Origin: Lysobacter concretionis Ko07 = DSM 16239 | Lineage (GTDB): Bacteria > Pseudomonadota > Gammaproteobacteria > Xanthomonadales > Xanthomonadaceae | Assembly: GCF_000768345.1 (NCBI RefSeq) | Contig: NZ_AVPS01000003.1 | Span: 62,001-126,000 of the forward strand | Direction: 5' to 3' | Length of the DNA: 64,000 nucleotides | Part shown: positions 50,901 to 59,775 of the stretch, one piece after another | Layout: the number at the start of each line of letters is the position of its first letter | Numbering within the stretch: position 1 is the stretch's first letter | Notes under the pieces: model-generated | The model's database searches: none | The model's input: the letters and a program-made list of their open reading frames with translations, nothing else | What the model was told of the DNA's origin: nothing | Made by a program: the position numbers and the translations under genes

Positions 50901-51890
50901 GCCGTTGAAGCGCAGCACGTTGCCGGCCAGCACCGCCGAGAAGCCCCCTTCGTCCATGTCGCGCCAGAGCTGGGCGAGCATGCGCATGGCGATGTCGGGC
51001 TGCTCGGCGTGTTTGGTCAGCAGCTCGCGGAAGCTGTCGCGCGGCAGCAGCTTGACGTCCTCGGCAAACATGGTGAACAGACAGCGCATCAGGAACTGGG
51101 CGACGGCTTCGGCGTCGTGACCGGCCTGCTCCAGGCTGCGGGCGAGCCGGGCCAGGCGGGTGGCGATTTCGCGGGTGACGCGGGCGGACTCGCGGCTGGG
51201 GTCGAGGCCGAGCGGGTCGGTCCAGAGGCGGCGCAGGCGGTCGCGGACCTCGGGCTTGCGCAGGTCGGCCAGCGCGATGCGGTGGCTGCGCGGGTCCGGG
51301 AACGGGGTGTAGGTGGCGCCGGAGCGGCTGAACTCGGAGTACAGCTCGATGCGGTGGCCAACATCGACCACCACCACGAACGGCGGCCGGCCCTCGGCGG
51401 CTGGCAAGGCGCGGGCGTAGTTCTCGGCCTGGCTGCGGGCGCGCAGCATGGCGTCGTCGAAGCCCCTGGTGTGCGCGCCCTGGCGGAGCTTCTTGGACTC
51501 CAGCACGAACGCGCCGCGCCGGTACAGGTCGATGCGCCCGGCGCTGGTGCTGCCATCGCCGTGGGCGAAGGTGATCGGCCGCTCGAACATGTAGTCCTGC
51601 TCGGCGGTGGCGTGCGGCATGTCGACGCCGAGCAGGGCGCACAGGTCGATCAGGAAGGATTGCGAGGTGGACAGCTCAGAGGCGGTGATGCCTTGCCATT
51701 TGGTGATGAAGGCGTCGGTGGCGAGGGTGTCGCCAACAGCGCCCTCATCCGCCCCGTTCTTGTTCAAGGCCGGGGCACCTTCTCCCGCGAGCGGGAGAAG
51801 GGAGGCGTTCCCGTCCGCGGGCGGGAGAAGGGGAGCATTGCCGCGCGCGGGCGGCGGAGGGGTGGAGCGGTTATCTGCGTCGTCTGCCAC
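47955..51890 (-). CDS. MmeI-like single-chain restriction-modification enzyme
   Basis: 1311 residues from GTG at 51890. Nuclease: IDLYRRGAFVLESKK gives D121-X9-E131-X-K133, the MmeI spacing. Methyltransferase: DPACGSGNFLY (about 444-454) and NPPFIGNKRMR (about 616-626), giving N6-adenine methylation. The target-recognition part follows (GVGNDARYNQSSCFETFPFPN). Residues about 694-755 are an insertion encoded by repeat DNA. The first 50 or so residues (PPADGNASLLPLAGEGAP) are also repeat-derived, so the real start may be later. Methylates and cuts at its own site; defence role inferred from family. Confidence 0.85.
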   Translation of the reverse strand: MADDADNRSTPPPPARGNAPLLPPADGNASLLPLAGEGAPALNKNGADEGAVGDTLATDAFITKWQGITASELSTSQSFLIDLCALLGVDMPHATAEQDYMFERPITFAHGDGSTSAGRIDLYRRGAFVLESKKLRQGAHTRGFDDAMLRARSQAENYARALPAAEGRPPFVVVVDVGHRIELYSEFSRSGATYTPFPDPRSHRIALADLRKPEVRDRLRRLWTDPLGLDPSRESARVTREIATRLARLARSLEQAGHDAEAVAQFLMRCLFTMFAEDVKLLPRDSFRELLTKHAEQPDIAMRMLAQLWRDMDEGGFSAVLAGNVLRFNGKLFKQPDTLPLDTAQLTLLIEAARADWKHVEPAIFGTLLERALSPGERHKLGAHYTPRAYVERLVLPTVIEPLRKEWGEAQAAAMTLAAEDKPDDAVKELRRFHHRLCTVRVLDPACGSGNFLYVTLEHLKRLEGEVLLALDELGYRQTGLALGGERADAAAGETVDPHNLLGIELNPRAAAIAEVVLWIGYLQWHFRTRGDVHPPQPVIRDFRNIENRDAVLAYDRVEFELDERGIPVTRWDGETMKVSPVTGEKVPDDTARKPVERYVNPRKAAWPDADFVVGNPPFIGNKRMRTALGDGYVEALRGVWPEMPESADFVMYWWHHAAQLTRRGALERFGFITTNSIRQSFNRRVIEAAMAAPRAAAKPLSVPTPSSVPTSSSFPTPSSAPASSSAPASSSPRKRGSMDVAVDPPSAGSRGTNEQKEQPLSLVFAIPDHPWVDSTEGAAVRIAMTVGATEEISGKLHESVDEEPITDGEMAVRLNARRGTVNADLTVGVNVNSASKLLANRELAFRGITLVGAGFLIDRAHAAELGAFEQGLAHSYIRPFFNGRDLMQGSRDVFALDLFGLEECEARDQVPAIYQRLLDRVKPEREQNARGAYRKRWWIFAEPRSEFRMAMRGLNRYIATPMTARHRIFAFLDGAALPDQGLVPVAHDHASVLGVLSSACHLAWALASGSRLGVGNDARYNQSSCFETFPFPNLHTADKFASPIGVALVDETGRAGETQTYGEYPSDRIRHLAEQLDAHRKRQQAAHPGLTLTGMYNVLEKLRSGDVLTTKERTIHEQGLVSVLRQLHDELDEAVLYAYGWGDLLPLLRIGHGNDTPSEGQTRDDAKRAFDEAILERLVALNAQRAAAEARGEILWLRPEYQNPDLAREREPEQTSLAADTTKPGEPDDDTTPTAPQPPATKPQPWPKDTVDQVRAVADVLATSPVPLSLDEIAARFTARGAWKKRLPMLVEMLVALGRAQEKEGKLSAV
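49645..49800. repeat. Palindromic repeat and 18-bp tandem inserted in the restriction-modification gene
   Basis: CGTCCATGGATCCCCGCTTT then CGCGGGGATGAC at 49671-49702 belongs to the repeat family found around pstB. It is followed by short tandem units (GAAGCGGGGGCGGATGAC-like, then GTGTGGGGA-like) to about 49800. The whole is in frame and encodes PASSS/SVPTPSS repeats. Confidence 0.8.
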
Positions 51891-51963
51891 GTATGGGTCC
51901 CCTACCCTGCGGTTTCGTGATGCCGTTGGCAGGATACGCGATGGGGCAGACGAGGCAGTCCGA

Positions 51964-54417
51964 TCAGTATTTCTGCTTCTTGCGCTTGGCCGGTTCGCCG
52001 CGCGGGGGTGGCGGTTTCACGCCGCCGTTCTCGCCCGCGAGGCGGAAGTCAATCTTGCGCTCCTCCAGGCTGGCCTTCATCACGATGATGCTGGCGCGGT
52101 CGCCGAGGCGGAATTCACGGCCGGTGCGTTCGCCGGTGAGGGCCTTGCGGATCGGGTCGAAGCGGTAGTAGTCGTTGGGCAGCTGGGTGACGTGGATCAG
52201 ACCGTTGACCTTGGAGTCGTCGAGTTCCACGAACAGGCCAAAACTGGTCACGCCGCTGACCACGCCGTCGAACTGGCTGCCGACGTGCTGCTCCATCCAG
52301 GCGGCGCGGTAGCGTTCGTCGACCTCGCGCGAGGCCTCATCGGCGCGGCGTCCGCGCTCCGAGCTCTGCAGCGACAGCTGGGCCATGTCGCTGGGTGAAT
52401 AGCGGAACTTCTCCGGCTTGGCACCGCTGAGCGCGTGCTTGATCGCGCGGTGCACCAGCAGGTCGGGATAGCGGCGGATCGGTGAGGTGAAGTGCGCGTA
52501 GGCCTCCAGCGCGAGGCCGAAGTGGCCGATGTTCTCGGGCTGGTACACGGCCAGGCTCTGGCTGCGCAGCAACACCGACTCGATCAGCGGGGCATCGGGG
52601 CGTTCGCGGATGTTGCGCAGCAGCTGGGTGAAATCGCGCGGCTGCACTTTCGACCACGGCGGCATGCGCAACTGGAACTCCTTCAGGAACTCCAGCAGGT
52701 CTTCGTATTTCTGTTCCGGCGGGCGGTCGTGGGTGCGGTACGGCGCAGACACTTCAGCTTCGATCAGGAACCTGGCCGCCTCCACGTTGGCGGCGATCAT
52801 GCATTCCTCGATCAGCTTGTGCGCATCGTTGCGCACCAGCATGCCGGCCTGCACCACCTCGCCGCGCTCGCCGAGCACGAAGCGCACTTCGCTGGTCTCG
52901 AACTCGATCGCGCCGCGCTTGGCGCGTGCCTTGGCCAGCACCTGGTACAGCTGGTGCATGCGCTGCAGGTTCGGCAGCAGGGAGCCGACCTGCTCCAGTG
53001 CCTCCTCGCGCGCGTGGTCCTCGATGCCGTCGCCGATCGCGTTCCAGACCTGGTTGTAGGTCAGGCGCGCGTGCGAGTTCATCACCGCTTCGTAGAACTT
53101 CGAGCCGGTGACCTGGCCGCTGCGGTCGACCTGCATGTCACAGACGAAGCACAGGCGGTCGACCTTGGGCTTCAGCGAGCAGATGCCGTTGGACAGCACC
53201 TCGGGCAGCATCGGCACCACAAAGCCGGGGAAATACACCGAGGTCGCGCGCTTCTGCGCCTCCTCGTCCAGCGACTGGCCCGGGCGCACGTAGTGCGACA
53301 CGTCGGCGATCGCAACCACCAGGCGGAAGCCGTCGCGGTTGGGTTCGCACCACACCGCGTCGTCGAAATCCTTTGCGTCCTCGCCATCGATGGTGACCAG
53401 CGGCAGCTCGCGCAGGTCGACGCGCGATGCGATCTCGGCCGGCTGCACCTCGACCGGTATCGCGGCGGCCTGGTCGAGCACTTCGGGCGGGAACTCGTGC
53501 GGGATGTCGTGGCCGTGGATCGCGGCCTGCACGGCCAGCGAGGCGGTCAGGCGGTCGCCCAGGACGGTCAGGATGCGGCCCAGCGGCGGGCGGCGCGCAT
53601 CCGGCGAGCGGGTCAGTTCGCACACCACCAGGTTGCCGGGCTGCGCGTCCCCACGCGCCTCGGGCGGGATCAGGATGTTGCGCTGGATGCGGCGGTCGTC
53701 CGGCTCGACGTAGGACACGTCGTCTTCGAGGATGAAGCGGCCGATCATGCGGCTGAGGCGGCGCTCCAGCACTTCCACGATCACGCCTTCCTGGCGGCCG
53801 CGATGGTCCACGCCGGTGACGCTGGCGAGCACGCGGTCGCCGTGCATCACCTTCCGCATCTCGTAGGGCGGCAGGAACATGTCGTCGCCGCCGGCTTCGG
53901 GCCGGAGGAAGCCGAAGCCGTCGGGGTTGGCGATCACGCTGCCGGCGACCAGGTCCAGCTGCTCGGCGGGCACGTAGCCGCCGCGACGGTTCTGCAGCAC
54001 CTGGCCGTCGCGGACCATCGCGCGCAGGCGTGCGGACATCGCGTCGAAACGTTCCGGTTCGGTCAGGCCCAGCTTCCCGGCCAGTGCCTCGGCGTCCAGC
54101 GGTCCATCGGCGGCGACCAGCAGCTGCAGGATCATTTCGCGGCTGGCGATGGGCTGCTCGTAGCGGGCGGCCTCGCGCGCGGCGTAGGGATCGCGCAGTC
54201 CGCCCCCACCCTGCGCCGGGTCGCCGTGCAGCGGCGCCAGCGGCGGCGGACGGGTGCCGCGCGGCGGCGGTTCGGGCAGCCAGCCGGGCTTCTTCGCGGT
54301 GGATTTGCCGGGGCCGCGGCCACCTTTTGCTGGCCTGGAACTGCCGGCTGGCGGGGGGGTTCCGGTCTTGCCGGTCGATTTGCTGCCGCTGCGGCGCTTG
54401 CTGGGAGGCTTGTTCAT
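51964..54417 (-). CDS. rnr: Ribonuclease R
   Basis: 817 residues. The N-terminal tail is basic and low complexity; a winged helix follows (SREMILQLLVAADGPLDAEA). Two cold-shock-like OB domains precede the RNB catalytic core (VTIDGEDAKDFDDAVWCEPN, GFRLVVAIADVSHYVRPG with the metal-binding Asp residues; FTSPIRRYPDLLVHRAI). The C-terminal S1 domain (GSQFDGVVSGVTSFGLFVEL) and basic tail end in RKKQKY. Degrades structured RNA 3'-5'. Confidence 0.97.
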   Translation of the reverse strand: MNKPPSKRRSGSKSTGKTGTPPPAGSSRPAKGGRGPGKSTAKKPGWLPEPPPRGTRPPPLAPLHGDPAQGGGGLRDPYAAREAARYEQPIASREMILQLLVAADGPLDAEALAGKLGLTEPERFDAMSARLRAMVRDGQVLQNRRGGYVPAEQLDLVAGSVIANPDGFGFLRPEAGGDDMFLPPYEMRKVMHGDRVLASVTGVDHRGRQEGVIVEVLERRLSRMIGRFILEDDVSYVEPDDRRIQRNILIPPEARGDAQPGNLVVCELTRSPDARRPPLGRILTVLGDRLTASLAVQAAIHGHDIPHEFPPEVLDQAAAIPVEVQPAEIASRVDLRELPLVTIDGEDAKDFDDAVWCEPNRDGFRLVVAIADVSHYVRPGQSLDEEAQKRATSVYFPGFVVPMLPEVLSNGICSLKPKVDRLCFVCDMQVDRSGQVTGSKFYEAVMNSHARLTYNQVWNAIGDGIEDHAREEALEQVGSLLPNLQRMHQLYQVLAKARAKRGAIEFETSEVRFVLGERGEVVQAGMLVRNDAHKLIEECMIAANVEAARFLIEAEVSAPYRTHDRPPEQKYEDLLEFLKEFQLRMPPWSKVQPRDFTQLLRNIRERPDAPLIESVLLRSQSLAVYQPENIGHFGLALEAYAHFTSPIRRYPDLLVHRAIKHALSGAKPEKFRYSPSDMAQLSLQSSERGRRADEASREVDERYRAAWMEQHVGSQFDGVVSGVTSFGLFVELDDSKVNGLIHVTQLPNDYYRFDPIRKALTGERTGREFRLGDRASIIVMKASLEERKIDFRLAGENGGVKPPPPRGEPAKRKKQKY

Positions 54418-54535
54418 CGCGGGGATGTTACAGGTGCGGCGTCAACAGGCCGTAGGCAAACCGGCTGCCGCGCGGCGGTTTGCGGCGGTGGTCTGCGGCG
54501 GTGGCTTGTGCCGGTGGCTTGCGGCGATGGCCCGC

Positions 54536-54820
54536 TCAACCCGCGCTGGAGTCGCCGACCAGCCTGCGCTTGCGGATCAGGTGCAGGTTGCGCAGGTAGA
54601 TCCCCAGGCCGGATGCCTGGCCGACGATGAACACCGGATCGGCGCGGTGGATCGCATACGCCAGCAGCACCGAGCTGCCCGCCAGGCTGAAATACCAGAA
54701 CGCCGTGGGGACGATGCTGCGCCGGGCGCGCTCGGAGGCCAGCCACTGCAGGATGAAACGCGAGGCAAACAACGCCTGGCCGATAAACCCCACCACCAGC
54801 CAAGGGGACAGGTTGCTCAT
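54536..54820 (-). CDS. LAB_N domain membrane protein (lipid A biosynthesis N-terminal)
   Basis: 94 residues from the ATG at 54820, overlapping the GT2 stop as ATGA. Three hydrophobic segments; GQALFASRFILQWLASERAR, SIVPTAFWYFSLAGSSVLLA and GQASGLGIYLRNLHLI are the LAB_N signature. Free-standing LAB_N proteins accompany lipid-carrier-dependent glycosyltransferases of envelope modification. The 54418-54535 flank shows nothing. Confidence 0.9.
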   Translation of the reverse strand: MSNLSPWLVVGFIGQALFASRFILQWLASERARRSIVPTAFWYFSLAGSSVLLAYAIHRADPVFIVGQASGLGIYLRNLHLIRKRRLVGDSSAG

Positions 54821-55683
54821 GGCGCGCTCCCGATAACGCTTGCGGATGATTCCTTGCCGGCGGCGGTGGCACTGCTGACGGCAACCACGTGACTGCGGCG
54901 GATCAGCCAGGCCACTCCGCACAGGTCGGACAGGCCGACCCACGCCCGGCCCAGGTTGGTGTAGTTGGATGCGCCGCTGCCGCGTTCGCGGTGATTGACC
55001 GGAACGCTCAGGGTGCGCCAGCCGGCGCGCTGCATGAGCGCGGGCAGGTAACGGTGCATGTGGTCGAAATACGGCAGATCCAGGAACGCCTCGCGCTCGA
55101 ACAGTTTGATCCCGCAACCGGTGTCCGGGGTCGCATCGTGCAGCAACGAGCGCCGGATCGCGCTGGCCAGGCGCGAGGCGATGCGCTTGCTCCAGCGGTC
55201 GCGGCGATGGACCCGCCAGCCGCCTACCAGTTTCAGTTGTGCGTCCGCGCCGTCGCGGACCGCCAGCAGCCCCGGCAGGTCGGCCGGGTCGTTCTGGCCG
55301 TCACCGTCGAGCGTCGCCACCCACGGCGCGCGCGCGGCCTTGACGCCGTTGCGGACCGCGGCGCTCTGGCCGGCGCGTTCGGCGTGGGCAAGCACCCGCA
55401 ACTGCGGGTAGTGGTCGGCCAAGGCATACAGCACCTCGCGGGTGGAGTCCTGGCTGGCGTCGTCGACGCAGATGATCTCGAAATCGATCCGGCCCTGCAG
55501 CGCCTGCACGACTTCCTCCAGCAGCGCGGCGGCATTGCCGGATTCGTTGAGCATCGGGATCACCACCGACAGCGCGGGCGGAACCGATACCAGGGAAAAC
55601 GCGCCGCGATGGACCTGCGGATCAGGGGCATGCGGATCCGGGGATCGTGGCGTGCACTGGGGAGTGGCTAGCGGAGTGGACAT
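54817..55683 (-). CDS. Family 2 glycosyltransferase, dolichyl/undecaprenyl-phosphate type
   Basis: 288 residues from the ATG at 55683. GT-A fold: LSVVIPMLNESGNAAALLEE, EIICVDDASQDST, VATLDGDGQNDPADL (DxD-like), TGCGIKLFERE and YLPALMQRAGWRT, like ArnC/DPM1. It lacks the C-terminal transmembrane pair, which the LAB_N protein may replace. Predicted to load a sugar on undecaprenyl phosphate for the ArnT-like enzyme at 57930. Confidence 0.9.
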   Translation of the reverse strand: MSTPLATPQCTPRSPDPHAPDPQVHRGAFSLVSVPPALSVVIPMLNESGNAAALLEEVVQALQGRIDFEIICVDDASQDSTREVLYALADHYPQLRVLAHAERAGQSAAVRNGVKAARAPWVATLDGDGQNDPADLPGLLAVRDGADAQLKLVGGWRVHRRDRWSKRIASRLASAIRRSLLHDATPDTGCGIKLFEREAFLDLPYFDHMHRYLPALMQRAGWRTLSVPVNHRERGSGASNYTNLGRAWVGLSDLCGVAWLIRRSHVVAVSSATAAGKESSASVIGSAP

Positions 55684-55747
55684 CACGGCAACCTCGAGGC
55701 GATGCGGCAATGGTCGACAACCGGGTGTCGGAGAACCGTGAGAGCCC

Positions 55748-57043
55748 TCAGTCCGCGCGGGCGACCGGGTCCGGCCTGGACACGCCCATGTCGATCGTCG
55801 ACCGGGTTCCGCGCACACCCTCGCGCGGTTCGATCCGCAACTGCCAACCCAGGTGCCGGCACAGGCGGGTGATCAATTCCAGGCCCAATCCACCGCCACC
55901 ACGTCCCTGTTCATGCGCCTGGCGGGTGTAGATGGCGCTGATCTGCTCGGGCGACATGCCCTGGCCGGGGTCCTCGATCACCACCACCGCATCGGGCTGC
56001 AGCCGCAGCGTGACCTCTCCGCTGTCGCTGTTCTCGATCGCGTTGCGCAGCAGGTTGCCCACCGCCGCCTGGACGATCGCGACCGGCGCCACCACCTCGC
56101 AGGCGGGCAACGGCAGCACCCGCAATTCCAGCGCTTTCTCCCTGCACAGGTGGCGGTGGTCGTCGGCGATCTCGGGCAGCAGCTGGTCCAGCTCGATCCG
56201 GTCGCTGCTGCGGGCGAGCCGGGCCGGGTCCTTGGCCAGCACCAGCAGCATCGCGATCAGCTCCTCGACGCCGCGCACCGTGCGCTGGATCCGGCCCAGC
56301 TGCAGCCGGGCCGACATCGGTATGTCCGCCTCCAGCGCCAACTCGCTGGCGCCGGCGATCACCGCGATCGGCGTGCGCAACTCGTGGCTGGCGCTGTCGA
56401 CGAAGGCGCGCTCGCGTGCGATGAAATCGTCGTGCCGTTGCAGATAGGCATTCAATGCGTCCGCGATCACCACCAGTTCCGCGCTGGCGTGGTCCGGCAC
56501 CTCGATGCGTTGTGCGACGGCGTCCGGGCGCAGGTCGCCGATGCGCGACGCCAGTTCCCGCAGGGGCCGCATCAGCCGTGCGACACCCCAGGCAACGGCG
56601 GCGCCCAGCAACCCCACCACCAGCAGGCTGGACAGCAGCAGCTTCAGGACGATCTCGCGCTCGAGCTGCTCGAACTCGGAAATGTCCAGCGCCAGCACCA
56701 GCCGGCGGCCGTCCTGCTCGCGCACCAGGACCACGGTTTCACGACCGTTGACCATGACTTCGTCGTGCAGGCCGGGGGCCAGGCGGGCAAGTTCCGGGGG
56801 AGCGGGCACGGCGTCGGTGTCCTGGTAGAACTCCAGCAGGTCCGAGTCGCGCGGCTGCCATCCGTCATCGCGTGCGTGGCCAGCGAAATACGCCATCTCG
56901 GTTTCCAGCAGCGAGTTCCAGACCAGCTCCTCCGCCTGCTCGTTGATCACCCAGCCATGCAGCAGCACCGCCACGCTCAGCAGCGCCACGTAGGCGAGCG
57001 CGCCGAAGGTGATGCGGCGCTGCAGGCTGTGCCTAGGATTCAT
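55748..57043 (-). CDS. Sensor histidine kinase
   Basis: About 431 residues from the ATG at 57043 (a GTG three codons upstream is possible). Two transmembrane helices (about 14-32 and 132-152) flank a short periplasmic sensor; HAMP follows. H-box SASHELRTPIAVIAG, N-box VGNLLRNAIENS, G1 VVIEDPGQGMS and G2 GGGGLGLELITRL are complete. Start overlaps the response-regulator gene, so both form one operon. Proximity to GT2, LAB_N and ArnT suggests it senses envelope stress, as PmrB does, but this is inference. Confidence 0.9.
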   Translation of the reverse strand: MNPRHSLQRRITFGALAYVALLSVAVLLHGWVINEQAEELVWNSLLETEMAYFAGHARDDGWQPRDSDLLEFYQDTDAVPAPPELARLAPGLHDEVMVNGRETVVLVREQDGRRLVLALDISEFEQLEREIVLKLLLSSLLVVGLLGAAVAWGVARLMRPLRELASRIGDLRPDAVAQRIEVPDHASAELVVIADALNAYLQRHDDFIARERAFVDSASHELRTPIAVIAGASELALEADIPMSARLQLGRIQRTVRGVEELIAMLLVLAKDPARLARSSDRIELDQLLPEIADDHRHLCREKALELRVLPLPACEVVAPVAIVQAAVGNLLRNAIENSDSGEVTLRLQPDAVVVIEDPGQGMSPEQISAIYTRQAHEQGRGGGGLGLELITRLCRHLGWQLRIEPREGVRGTRSTIDMGVSRPDPVARAD

Positions 57044-57755
57044 TGCCGGCACCGGGGTCGATGCCCTCCTCGGCTCCCGACGCCGCCACGCCGAGCCGGT
57101 AACCGACGCGCGGCAGGGTATGGATCAGCTTGAAGGCGAAACCGGTATCGACACTGCGCCGCAACTCGTAGACGTGCGAACGCAGCATGTCGCCGTCGGG
57201 CGGGTTGTCGCCCCACAGCGCTTCCTCCAGCCGCTCGCGGGTGACCGCGGCCGGGCTGGCCTGCATCAGCACCTGCAGCAACCGGCGACAGGCGGGATAC
57301 AGATGCAGCGGCTGGCCGGCCCGGGTGACCTCCAGCGTCGCCTGGTCGAAACGCAGGTCCGCCACCTCCAGCACCTTGCCGCGCCCGCGGCCGGCCGCGC
57401 GGGCGATCAGGGCCTCCAGGCGGACTTCCAGCTCGGGCAATGCGAACGGCTTGGTCAGGTAGTCGTCGGCGCCGGCGCGGAAGCCGGCGATCTTGTCCGG
57501 CAACTCGTCGCGCGCGGTCAGCATGATCACCGGGACGCCACTGCCGGCATCGTCGCGCAGCCGGCGCAGCACCTCCGGCCCGTCCATCCGCGGCAGCATC
57601 CAGTCCAGCACGACCACGTCATAGGGTTGCGTGGTGGCCAGGTGCAGGCCGGTAAAGCCATCGGGTGCGGCATCGACGACATGGCCGCGGGCCTCGAGGT
57701 AGTCGAACAGGTTGGCGACCAGGTTCTGGTTGTCTTCCACCACTAGTACGCGCAT
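57033..57755 (-). CDS. OmpR-family response regulator
   Basis: 240 residues from the ATG at 57755. Receiver: acidic pair VVEDNQN, phosphorylated Asp in VVVLDWMLPRMDGP, Thr in IMLTARDE and Lys in YLTKPFAL. C-terminal winged helix: LRSHVYELRRSVD and LIHTLPRVGYRLG. Pairs with the downstream kinase. The 174-base divergent gap to the ArnT-like gene would be its natural target; I saw no clear direct repeat there. Confidence 0.93.
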   Translation of the reverse strand: MRVLVVEDNQNLVANLFDYLEARGHVVDAAPDGFTGLHLATTQPYDVVVLDWMLPRMDGPEVLRRLRDDAGSGVPVIMLTARDELPDKIAGFRAGADDYLTKPFALPELEVRLEALIARAAGRGRGKVLEVADLRFDQATLEVTRAGQPLHLYPACRRLLQVLMQASPAAVTRERLEEALWGDNPPDGDMLRSHVYELRRSVDTGFAFKLIHTLPRVGYRLGVAASGAEEGIDPGAGNES

Positions 57756-57929
57756 CGCGGGTTTCCGGCTGGCGGTGACGGGAGAAGCCGTGCACGGGGG
57801 CGTGGCATGGCACGGCTGACTGTAGGCCAGAGCGTCCCACCGCGCGCGTCGGAGTGGTGTCGGAACCATTACGACCAAATTCCGATGCGATGATCGGCAC
57901 CGTGACCACCCCGCCTGCGGAGTCCACAC

Positions 57930-59660
57930 ATGCACGATCGACGCCTGTCCCGGCCGTCCACCCTCTGGTGGTTGCTGCTGCTCGCCGCGCTGGCCCTGGG
58001 TGCCGGCATCGGGCTGCGCGATCCGTCGCCGCCGGATGAGCCGCGGTTCGTGCTGGCGGCAAAACAAATGGTCGAATCCGGCCAGTGGCTGGTTCCGCAC
58101 CGCGGCAGCGAGCTGTACGCGCACAAGCCGCCGCCCTTCATGTGGCTGCAGGCGATCGCCTACACCGTGGTGCGCGATTGGCGGGTCGCCTTCCTGCTGC
58201 CGTCGCTGCTGGCCGGGCTGGGAACCCTGTGGCTGGTGCACGACCTCGCCCGGCGGCTGTGGAACCGCCGCGTGGCCATGTATGCCGGCTTCGCCCTGCT
58301 CGCCTGCCTGCAATTCGGACTGCAGGCCAAGCGCGGCCAGATCGACATGGTGCTGGTGTTCTGGACCACCTTGTCGCTGTGGGGCCTGTCGCGGCACCTG
58401 CTGCGCGGGCCGGACTGGGCGGCGCTGGCGCTGGGCGGATTCGCCGCCGGCATCGGCACGGTCACCAAGGGGGTCGGCTTCCTGCCCCTGCTGGTGCTGC
58501 TGCCGTGGTGGCTGGCACGGCGTCGCGACCCGGCGGCGATCGCGGGGAGTTACAGGAACTGGCGCTGGCTCTGGCTGGCCGTGGGCTTCCTTGCCGGCGC
58601 CGGGGTGTGGCTGCTGCCGATGCTGCTGGCGGTGGTCGGCACCACCGATGCGGCGCTGCATCAGTACGCGTCGGAGATCCTGTTCAAGCAGACCGCCACC
58701 CGCTACGCCCACGCCTGGCACCACGTGAAGCCTTCCTGGTACTACCTGCAGGTGATCGCGACGCTGTGGTTGCCCGGCGCGCTGCTGCTGCCGTGGCTGG
58801 CGCCGGCCTGGTGGCGGCGCATCCGGCGCGGCGATGCGCGCACGACCCTGCTGGTCGGCTGGGCGGTGCTGGTGTTCGTGTTCTTCAGCGCCAGCCCGGG
58901 CAAGCGCGAGGTCTATATCTTTCCCGCGCTGCCGGCACTGTGCGTCGCCGCCGCGCCGCTGCTGGCCGGCCTGCTGCGCCGGCCCGGCGTGCGACGCACC
59001 CTGCTCGGTTACGTGCTGGCGATGTCGGCCGGAATGCTGGCGCTGGGCATCAGTGGGTTGTCGGGTGCGCGATGGGTGTCAAAGGTGGCGGCCGACCGCA
59101 GCCTGGATGCGATGAGCGTGCACGGACTGCTGGTGTGGGTGTGCGTCGTCGGCACGGCGGGCCTGCTGCTCTTCTTCTGGGGCTTGCGGACGCGAGGGCG
59201 GCAATCCCGGGCAGCGGTGGTGGCAGTGGCGTTCAACCTGGTGCTGTGGACGGTGTACGGCCTCGGCCTGGCCCCCGCGCTGGATGCCAGCAGCTCGGCC
59301 CGGGAGCTGATGCAGGACGTCCGCGCGCGCATCGGCCCGGATGCCGGACTCGGTCTGGTGGGCTGGCGGGAGCAGCACCTGTTGCAGGCGACCGGGCCGA
59401 CGCGCGAGTTCGGTTTCGAACGCGACATCCGCGGCCAATGGCACGACGCGGTGACCTGGCTCGCCGCCGCCCCGGCGCAACGCTGGCTGTTTGCGCTGAA
59501 GGAGTCGGTGGGCGATTGCGTGGACCCGGCCCGCACCATCGACCTGGGCCGTTCCAGCCGGCGCGACTGGGTGTTGATTCCCGGCACCGCATACCTCGCC
59601 GGTTGCATCCCGCCGTTGCCCCGGGAGCCGATCGATGCCGAACCACGGGATCCGGACTGA
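57930..59660 (+). CDS. ArnT-like family 39 glycosyltransferase
   Basis: 576 residues from the ATG at 57930 with GGAG upstream. About 11-13 hydrophobic segments; the first periplasmic loop has LRDPSPPDEPRFVLAAKQM (the DE/R catalytic motif region of PMT/ArnT enzymes) and AHKPPPFMWLQAIAY. GTVTKGVGFLPLLVLLPW and FFSASPGKREVYIFPALP are typical of ArnT-type membrane transferases. Predicted to transfer a sugar from undecaprenyl phosphate to lipid A or another envelope acceptor. Confidence 0.9.
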   Translation: MHDRRLSRPSTLWWLLLLAALALGAGIGLRDPSPPDEPRFVLAAKQMVESGQWLVPHRGSELYAHKPPPFMWLQAIAYTVVRDWRVAFLLPSLLAGLGTLWLVHDLARRLWNRRVAMYAGFALLACLQFGLQAKRGQIDMVLVFWTTLSLWGLSRHLLRGPDWAALALGGFAAGIGTVTKGVGFLPLLVLLPWWLARRRDPAAIAGSYRNWRWLWLAVGFLAGAGVWLLPMLLAVVGTTDAALHQYASEILFKQTATRYAHAWHHVKPSWYYLQVIATLWLPGALLLPWLAPAWWRRIRRGDARTTLLVGWAVLVFVFFSASPGKREVYIFPALPALCVAAAPLLAGLLRRPGVRRTLLGYVLAMSAGMLALGISGLSGARWVSKVAADRSLDAMSVHGLLVWVCVVGTAGLLLFFWGLRTRGRQSRAAVVAVAFNLVLWTVYGLGLAPALDASSSARELMQDVRARIGPDAGLGLVGWREQHLLQATGPTREFGFERDIRGQWHDAVTWLAAAPAQRWLFALKESVGDCVDPARTIDLGRSSRRDWVLIPGTAYLAGCIPPLPREPIDAEPRDPD

Positions 59661-59715
59661 TCGCATTACCGGCAAACCAGCGGCACCAAACGCCCCGGCC
59701 AAAAGCATCGGCCAC

Positions 59716-59745
59716 AAAAAACCCCGCCGAAGCGGGGCTTTCTGT
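59716..59745. terminator. Bidirectional terminator between the GT39 gene and tRNA-Leu
   Basis: An A run, CCCCGCcgaaGCGGGG, then CTTTCTGTTT. On the minus strand the hairpin ends in six T and serves tRNA-Leu; on the plus strand the T run is weaker. Confidence 0.85.
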
Positions 59746-59775
59746 TTGTTCGACATGGTAGTCGTCGAACGGTGT

